From positions 940,338 to 968,686 of the forward strand of contig CP070725.1 in the NCBI GenBank assembly GCA_020350845.1: a stretch of 28,349 nucleotides of DNA. The letters run 5' to 3'. Within the stretch, counting starts at the first letter, position 1; each line of letters begins with the position of its first letter. This document shows, piece by piece, positions 22,554 through 28,349 of this stretch. The notes under the pieces are model-generated. The model was given only the letters and a program-made list of their open reading frames with translations. It was not told the origin of the DNA and searched no databases. Position numbers and translations under genes: made by a program. The DNA is from Candidatus Bipolaricaulota bacterium. GTDB taxonomy: Bacteria; Bipolaricaulota; Bipolaricaulia; UBA7950; UBA9294.

Positions 22554-25500
22554 ATGCGCGGTAGCCGGGGTCTAGTGTTGGTGGCTTCGTTGTGTGTCTT
22601 CGCGTGCGCAGCGGCCGGGATGTCCTTGTCGGGCGTGGCCCAGGGGGTAGCGGATATCGTCCCCGTGGAGCTGACGCTCGCGCCCGCGGCGTCCGTCTTC
22701 CAGGGCGACCCGGTGGACATCATTGGGACCGTCGTCAATCAGGGCCAGGCCCGCGCCGAGAGTTTCGTGATTCGCTTCTCCTGGCGGCGCATGGATCGTG
22801 AGGCCGTCTGCGGCGCCGAAGAGGTGCTCATTGCGGAGCTTGCGCTGGGGGCAACCCTTGCCCAGGTGGGACCGGTGCGCATCGACACCTCGACCCTCCT
22901 CCCCGGCCGGTACGAGATCGCGATCTGGGTCGACCCGCGCCACGAAGTAGACGAGGGTCCTGTCGGGGAGGCGAACAACCGACTCACGCGAGAGTTGACA
23001 ATCAATCCCCGTCTTCCGGAGCTGTATGCGTCGACGCTCGAGTTCCTCCCTGGATCGCCGGCGTGGTGGGGGCAGACCGTGGGGCTGAGCACGCGGCTGT
23101 TCAACAGCGGTCCCGTGGTGTCGGGGGACTTCACCGTCCGCTTCCAGTACTACCCGCTCTTGCTCACGGACGGTGGGCAGAGCGCGCAGATCGCTCGACT
23201 CGAGGACGTCCTGTCGGGGGAGCAATGGATGGACTTCGCCACGCTGTACCTGCCCGGGCTGGACGCGCTCCGCGATACAGAGGTCATGCAGGCACTCGAT
23301 ACGCTCGTTCTCGCGCAGGAGCTGTGGGGGCTTCCCGAGGTTCAGAGCGCGGTAGCGGAGCTTGATGCCCTCGACGCTTCGAGCTGCGATGCTGGATCCG
23401 ATTGCCTCACGCGGAGCGAGCTGTTACTCGCGATCTCGGTTCAGGTCGATGGGCCGGAGAACGGCTCCGATTCCAGCGCCGGCTGCGAGAGCGGGAGCTG
23501 CTGTCGCGGGGAGGTCTGTGAGCTCGACGAGCGAAACAACCGCCTCGTCGCCTTGCTCACGATCGAACCCTCCGATCTCGACCTTCCCGAACTTCGACCG
23601 GTGCGCATCGTGTTCGATCGCGACATGCCGTTCGACTGGAATCAAGGTGTCGATGCCGATGTTCTCGTGACGAATACGGGGGCTCGAGGGACGAATCCCG
23701 GGATCCCGGTCGAGGTTCAGTTCCGAACTCGGCGGCTCGATCCCGGGGTTCAGGACTGGGTGACCGTGTCCTGTCGGTCGTCGGAGTGCCGCATCTCGCC
23801 TCCCAGCGAGGGAAGCGCGCTCGGGGTGGAGGAGGACGAGAACAGCGACGAAGTCGATGTCCGGCTGACGTTCGCGGAGCCCGGCCGCTACGAGATCGAG
23901 ATCGAAGTGGATCCTCAGGATCGGATTCGCGAGATCGATGAGACGAACAACGTCCTTCGAGTCACCGTATCGGTCTGGGGAACGGAGCTTCATCCCCAGA
24001 GCATCGAGCTCGATCAGGGTCCGATCCGCCACGGGGACACGATTCAGATCCGATCCTTGATCGAGAACACGGGGGAGCGTCCCGCGGAGGCGTTCAACGT
24101 CGGCTTCTTCATCGACGGACGGCTGTTCGACGTCTTCCACTACAGCGGCGAGCTCCGGGAGAACGAGCAGGTCACAGCCCAGGGGATGCTCGATACCTCC
24201 GACCTTCCCGCGGGGGACTACACGCTGCGCATCGTCGTCGATCCCGACAATCAGCTCCCCGAGATGGACGAGGGGAACAACGTCATGACCATGCCGTTGA
24301 CCGTCCTCGAAGCCCTTGAGCGCGACGCCGAGCTCCATCCGGTGGAACTCTCCGTCCTTCCCGCGTCGCCGGTCCTGGTCGGCGAGGGATTCACCCTCGT
24401 GGCCACGGTGCGCAACACGGGCGCGATCGCGGCGACCGCGTTCCAGGTCCGCCTCTCGGTCGAGGATGCCGTGAGCGCGGCGATCTGGAGCCTTGCCGAG
24501 GAGATCACCGTCGACGGACTCGCGAAAGGGTCGCGGGTACGGCTGATGCTCCCCGTCGACGTGGCTCGTATGGGGACCCCACCGCAGGACGGTCAGTATC
24601 TGGCGCGCGTCCTGGTCGACCCGGTAGGAGAGTCGGGCGACGGAAACGGACAGATCCGCGAAGAGGACGAGCTCAACAACGAGATGATCATCAGCTTCCG
24701 CATCGGGTTGCCGTCGCCGGTCTCGCCGGCGCCCGAGACCGCGAACCCCGGGTTCGACCACCTGCGGGTGACGCCCAACCAGGGCGTGGGGCTCCAGGAG
24801 GAGCTGACCGTCACCGGGGCGATCCGTAACAGTGGCCGCGAGGATGCGCCGGCGTTCCTGGTCGCCCTGTGGTGGGAGGGGGCAGCGAGTGGGCCGGCGG
24901 CGAGCTCGATCGAAGTTCCCGGGCTCGAGGCCGGCGGCCTGTACGAGTTCGAGCTGACGATCCCCGGGCCGAGCGCTCCCGGGGTGAGCACACTCGTCGG
25001 CCGCGTCGATCCCGACGAGCGCATCCCCGACTGGCCGGACGACGATGAGGCCCGCGTGACGGTCGAGGCTACGGGAGAGATCAAGGCCGATCTGTACGTC
25101 TCTCAGGTCCGCTTCTCTGGACCGCTTCCGGTGCTTCTCGGAGAGCCGATCACCGCCTATGCGACGGTCGAGAATCACGGGCTGCTCCCGTCGGGCCCGT
25201 TCCAGGTGTCGCTGCAGCAGGAAGGTTCGACGCTGTTCATCATCTCGCAGTCCGTCGACCTTCGCCCGAACAGCTCGATCGAGATTCCGTTCGCGCTCGA
25301 CACCTCCGGCGCGGGGAGCTTCACCTTAGTGTTCCTCGCCGACGTGGGGGGCACCGTCGAGGAGACGAGCGAGGCGAACAACAGCTTCGCGGAGGCGACG
25401 CTGGTCGTTGTCGACACGCCTCCGGCCGTTGCCGCGGAGCGTCTGACGGGACCCGGCGAGCCGACGCGGTTCCTCGAAGCCGATACGGAAACCGGTGCGG

Positions 25501-26489
25501 TTTTCGCGGCATCGCCGGGGGGCGGGGTCGTTGCCTATGATCGAGGTGCACCCGCGGTGCTTCGGTTCGATGTCGATCTCGGGCTGGCAAGCGACATCAC
25601 GGATCTTGAGGTCGTTCCTGGAGACGCTCTCTACGTGGTCACGGCGGGCGGCGAGATCGTCGTGCTCGGCCTCGACTCGGGCGCTGTCATCGACGAGATC
25701 TCCCTCCCGGTTCCCGACGGGGGAATCCGCACTGTAGCCGTGGGCAGCGATCGCACGATCTACGTCGGGACGGACTCCGGCGTGATCGCCGTGGATCGGG
25801 TGAATCCCGTGATGAACCGCGCGGACGGCATCACGGGGCCGGTGGAGGAGCTGTTGATCGATCCGCTGACGGGCTTCCTCTACGCGAGGACCACGGCGGG
25901 CCTGTTCGTCCTCGATACATCGCTCGACATCCTCTGTCAGGCCGGCGTGCCCAGCGGCTCGACGACGGCGATGGCGATCGGCGGAGAGCGGGCCTACATC
26001 GGGACCGACGACGGATTCGTGCATGTCTATCGCAGTTGTGGAGGAACGAGCGGCTCGACCCTGGAGACGCTGTGGAGCTTCCCCGCGGACGGGGCACTTG
26101 CCGGTGCCGTCACGTCGATCGTCGTGGACCTTCGCGGCGCCGACCCGATCTACGTGACGACATCGGACGGTCTGCTCGTCGCGCTCAACATCGAGGGCAC
26201 CGTCCTTTGGGTCTTCGAGGCAGGGGCAGGCATCGTGTCCGCGCCGGCGGTCGATCGCGCGACACGACGGCTCCATTTCGCGGATGTCAGCGGCGTTCCG
26301 TACGTCCTTGAGGGCGACGGGCGCGAGGCGTTCGAGGTGAACGGGGACGTGTCGCGTGGAGTGGACATTCTGTCACCGTTTGCTGTGACCGCGTTTGATC
26401 TTGAAGTCGATGGGATCATCAAGCACTTCCGTGCGTTCTACTACGGTGGCGATGACGGGGCGATCTACGTGATCCAGACCGATCGCTAG
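22554..26489 (+). CDS. Giant exported protein: about seven CARDB repeats plus C-terminal beta-propeller
   Basis: A 1311-residue exported protein. After a signal peptide (about 6-30; a VFAC lipobox-like tetrapeptide is present but atypical) come about seven CARDB (cell adhesion related domain in bacteria) repeats, roughly at 33-152, 156-338, 343-474, 476-585, 593-719, 730-840 and 843-954. Each begins with a 'V..G..V.I...V.N.G' hairpin and most end 'Y.I.I.VDP...I.E.DE.NN'. The sixth has lost the NN ending. Repeat 2 carries a Cys-rich insertion (six cysteines from about 279) and repeat 3 a C-R-S-S-E-C loop. Residues 956-1311 form a PQQ-like propeller with several GDALYVVTAGGEIVVL-like blades. 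The ATG at 22554 has AGGAGGAGG 6 bases upstream. It probably acts as a surface adhesin or scaffold. No enzyme motif is visible. Confidence 0.85.
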   Translation: MRGSRGLVLVASLCVFACAAAGMSLSGVAQGVADIVPVELTLAPAASVFQGDPVDIIGTVVNQGQARAESFVIRFSWRRMDREAVCGAEEVLIAELALGATLAQVGPVRIDTSTLLPGRYEIAIWVDPRHEVDEGPVGEANNRLTRELTINPRLPELYASTLEFLPGSPAWWGQTVGLSTRLFNSGPVVSGDFTVRFQYYPLLLTDGGQSAQIARLEDVLSGEQWMDFATLYLPGLDALRDTEVMQALDTLVLAQELWGLPEVQSAVAELDALDASSCDAGSDCLTRSELLLAISVQVDGPENGSDSSAGCESGSCCRGEVCELDERNNRLVALLTIEPSDLDLPELRPVRIVFDRDMPFDWNQGVDADVLVTNTGARGTNPGIPVEVQFRTRRLDPGVQDWVTVSCRSSECRISPPSEGSALGVEEDENSDEVDVRLTFAEPGRYEIEIEVDPQDRIREIDETNNVLRVTVSVWGTELHPQSIELDQGPIRHGDTIQIRSLIENTGERPAEAFNVGFFIDGRLFDVFHYSGELRENEQVTAQGMLDTSDLPAGDYTLRIVVDPDNQLPEMDEGNNVMTMPLTVLEALERDAELHPVELSVLPASPVLVGEGFTLVATVRNTGAIAATAFQVRLSVEDAVSAAIWSLAEEITVDGLAKGSRVRLMLPVDVARMGTPPQDGQYLARVLVDPVGESGDGNGQIREEDELNNEMIISFRIGLPSPVSPAPETANPGFDHLRVTPNQGVGLQEELTVTGAIRNSGREDAPAFLVALWWEGAASGPAASSIEVPGLEAGGLYEFELTIPGPSAPGVSTLVGRVDPDERIPDWPDDDEARVTVEATGEIKADLYVSQVRFSGPLPVLLGEPITAYATVENHGLLPSGPFQVSLQQEGSTLFIISQSVDLRPNSSIEIPFALDTSGAGSFTLVFLADVGGTVEETSEANNSFAEATLVVVDTPPAVAAERLTGPGEPTRFLEADTETGAVFAASPGGGVVAYDRGAPAVLRFDVDLGLASDITDLEVVPGDALYVVTAGGEIVVLGLDSGAVIDEISLPVPDGGIRTVAVGSDRTIYVGTDSGVIAVDRVNPVMNRADGITGPVEELLIDPLTGFLYARTTAGLFVLDTSLDILCQAGVPSGSTTAMAIGGERAYIGTDDGFVHVYRSCGGTSGSTLETLWSFPADGALAGAVTSIVVDLRGADPIYVTTSDGLLVALNIEGTVLWVFEAGAGIVSAPAVDRATRRLHFADVSGVPYVLEGDGREAFEVNGDVSRGVDILSPFAVTAFDLEVDGIIKHFRAFYYGGDDGAIYVIQTDR

Positions 26490-26528
26490 AGGATGAACAG
26501 CAAGCAAGGCTTGGAGGGAGGAACGAGG

Positions 26529-28349
26529 ATGAGAGGAGCAACTCTGGTAGTGGGTGCGGTCCTTCTGCTCGGGCTGGCGTTCGGCCTGACGGGACAGACC
26601 CTGGACGGGCTCGCTGAGCTGCACGTCCAGAAGATCGTCCTTGACCCGCCCTCTACGGTCACACGCGGTCAGGACGTAGAGATCTATACCCGGATCACGA
26701 ACACTGGTGCTCGGAACGCAGACCAGTTCACGGTTGGGTTCTTCTACCGACCTGCACGTGAGGGCGAGCCATGGGTCCTTCTCGGAACCCTGGATGAGGA
26801 ACACCTGCGGCCCAGCCAGCAGGACTTCCTCGAGGCCACCTTCGTCTTCGAGACCCTGGAGATAGAGCTTGGGCACTACGAGATCAAAGTCGTCGCCGAC
26901 GTGACGAACCAGATTCCCGAGGTCGATGAGCTCAACAACGAGCTGGTGACCTCGATGGAGCTCGTCACCTCCACGCTTGGCCTTCCCGAGCTACAGCCCA
27001 TCAGTATGGCGTTCCAGCAGCTTACGGCGCCGGACGCCGGGAAGTGGGAGGTCATCGTCGACGTCGCCAACCTGGGCGAGGACGCGCAGAGCTTCTTCAA
27101 GGTCCAGTTCTACATCGATGGCATGCCGTTCGACCCCGCGCTCGGAGAGAGCGGCGCGAACACCAAGGTCGTTCCTCCGGCAGGGCAGACGGTCGAGGTT
27201 ACGGGAACCCTCAGCCCGACACTGCGCGGTCTCGACCCGGGAACGTATCGCATCACGGCGGTGGTCGACGTCGACGAGCAGATCGTCGAGCAGGACGAGG
27301 GGAACAACACGCTCAGCGCGTGGCTCACGATCAACCCTGTCGAACTGCATCCGACCACGCTCACGTTCGATGTCCCGGTCGTCCGTCTGGACTCCGACGT
27401 CCGCGTCACGTCGACGATCGTCAACGGCGGCGAGGGCATCGCGAAGAGCGTGCCGGTGGAGTTCCGCATCGACGGACTGCGCTTCGCGGACGCTCAGATC
27501 GTCCAACTCGGATCGGAGCCGCAGACGGTTGCCGTGACTCTCAATGCGGATCAGTTGGGCCTCCTCGACGCCCCCAAGGTCTATGAGATCAGTGTCGTCG
27601 TGGATCCGGACGACGTGCTCCGAGAGCTGGACGAGGCGAACAACGAGATCGTCCGCACCCTGACGATCCTCCCGGCGCAGCCGAAGAAGGCCGAAATTCA
27701 TCCCGAGTCGCTGATTCTCAGCCCGGCGTCACCCGCGGAGCAGGGACGAAGCGACGCGGTCACGGTGAGGTCGGTCATTCGCAATACCGGGCGAGCCCCG
27801 ACAGGGCCGTTCGATGTGGGGTTCTACTATCGCGTCAAGGGCGGCCGCCGCTGGGAGCAGTTCTCGTGCAGCGATCTGTCCAGTTGCTCGGATGTCGAGC
27901 TCCCACCGTCGAGCGATACGACGCTCGTCGGGACGCTCCCCGTGCTCACGCTCGCACCGGGGATCTACGAGATCCGCGTCGTCACGGATGCGACGCTCGT
28001 CGTCGATGAGCTTGACGAGAACAACAACGAGCTGGTGACCACGCTGACCCTGCTCGCACCGCGCCTCCCCGATCTCGCGCCCGATCGCCTCCTCCCGTTG
28101 ACGATCACCCCCGGGGTTCAAGTGCAGCAGGGACAGACGGTGCACGTCGTGGTCGGGATCACGAACAACGGGGATCTCGATGCGGGGCCGTTCGACGTGC
28201 AGTTCGCGTACTGCCGCCAGGTAGAGACCGTCGCGCCGGAAGAGACGCCAGCCTGCGCCGAAGCAGGGCAGTTCGTCTCGGCGTACTTCAATCCGGTTCC
28301 CCCGATCACCGTCGCGGGCTTGGGGATCGGCGAGCGCGTCGAAGTCGAA
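26529..28349 (+). CDS. CARDB-repeat exported protein (3' end outside window)
   Basis: The frame runs open for 607 codons to the right edge, so the gene is truncated. A signal peptide (MRGATLVVGAVLLLGLAFG...) leads into four complete CARDB repeats (about residues 28-144, 153-271, 271-382 and 391-510) and part of a fifth. The repeat-end signature recurs as IPEVDELNNELV, IVEQDEGNNTLS, LRELDEANNEIV and VDELDENNNELV. Repeat 4 has a cysteine pair (F-S-C-S-D-L-S-S-C) in the same inter-strand loop as repeat 3 of the upstream protein. The ATG at 26529 has GGAGGGAGGAACGAGG just before it. It lies 39 bp after the CARDB-propeller gene, so the two are almost certainly co-transcribed. Whether it too ends in a propeller cannot be seen. 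Confidence 0.85.
   Translation, partial: MRGATLVVGAVLLLGLAFGLTGQTLDGLAELHVQKIVLDPPSTVTRGQDVEIYTRITNTGARNADQFTVGFFYRPAREGEPWVLLGTLDEEHLRPSQQDFLEATFVFETLEIELGHYEIKVVADVTNQIPEVDELNNELVTSMELVTSTLGLPELQPISMAFQQLTAPDAGKWEVIVDVANLGEDAQSFFKVQFYIDGMPFDPALGESGANTKVVPPAGQTVEVTGTLSPTLRGLDPGTYRITAVVDVDEQIVEQDEGNNTLSAWLTINPVELHPTTLTFDVPVVRLDSDVRVTSTIVNGGEGIAKSVPVEFRIDGLRFADAQIVQLGSEPQTVAVTLNADQLGLLDAPKVYEISVVVDPDDVLRELDEANNEIVRTLTILPAQPKKAEIHPESLILSPASPAEQGRSDAVTVRSVIRNTGRAPTGPFDVGFYYRVKGGRRWEQFSCSDLSSCSDVELPPSSDTTLVGTLPVLTLAPGIYEIRVVTDATLVVDELDENNNELVTTLTLLAPRLPDLAPDRLLPLTITPGVQVQQGQTVHVVVGITNNGDLDAGPFDVQFAYCRQVETVAPEETPACAEAGQFVSAYFNPVPPITVAGLGIGERVEVE

Noticed and set aside
23424..25178. 584-codon minus-strand frame opposite the CARDB giant
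   Set aside because: Composition is typical of an antisense shadow, and the plus strand has clear tandem CARDB repeats.

Overview
This is a visibly GC-rich bacterial window. It has Shine-Dalgarno-led genes, coding density above 90% and no intergenic gap over 300 bases. I see no rRNA, tRNA, CRISPR array, transposase or prophage gene. The protein families do not fix a taxon. Tandem CARDB repeats fused to PQQ-like beta-propellers, together with TldD/TldE, a DUF2161 protein and Blc-type lipocalin, would fit a deep-branching environmental lineage such as candidate phylum Bipolaricaulota (Acetothermia). That is a guess; the sequence shows only a GC-rich bacterium with signal peptides and a cell wall.

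Layout. Positions 1-2.9 kb run rightward, apart from a leftward Nudix gene: the 3' part of an S41 peptidase, a PIG-L/LmbE deacetylase, the Nudix hydrolase, and a secreted lipocalin. From 2.9 to 5.6 kb lies a leftward group: an MFS exporter, an MscS channel and a pyridoxamine-phosphate-oxidase-like flavoprotein. From 5.8 to 10.6 kb are a GyrI-like/Cys-cluster fusion, a periplasmic amidase, a secreted alpha/beta hydrolase with EF-hand loops, a thioredoxin-reductase-like flavoprotein and a rubrerythrin-like protein. From 10.7 to 16.8 kb is a leftward block: tldE-tldD, a secreted M1 metallopeptidase, and a GNAT acetyltransferase coupled to a DUF2161 putative nuclease. From 16.9 kb to the right edge everything reads rightward: an OmpR-type two-component pair, a membrane-anchored protein containing a duplicated module, and three large exported beta-rich proteins (a propeller protein, a CARDB-propeller fusion, and a CARDB-repeat protein cut by the window end).

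How the genes may work together. The left two thirds look like ordinary housekeeping, envelope and redox genes in small transcription units. The right third is the most distinctive part. A sensor/regulator pair lies directly before four consecutive exported or anchored proteins with almost no catalytic signature. This looks like a regulated cell-surface or periplasmic apparatus. The close spacing (58 and 39 bp) and the shared CARDB, propeller and cysteine-pair features support the three big proteins acting together. Their function cannot be read from sequence. Two convergent gene pairs end on a shared CTAG, and two co-directional pairs use TGATG stop/start overlaps.
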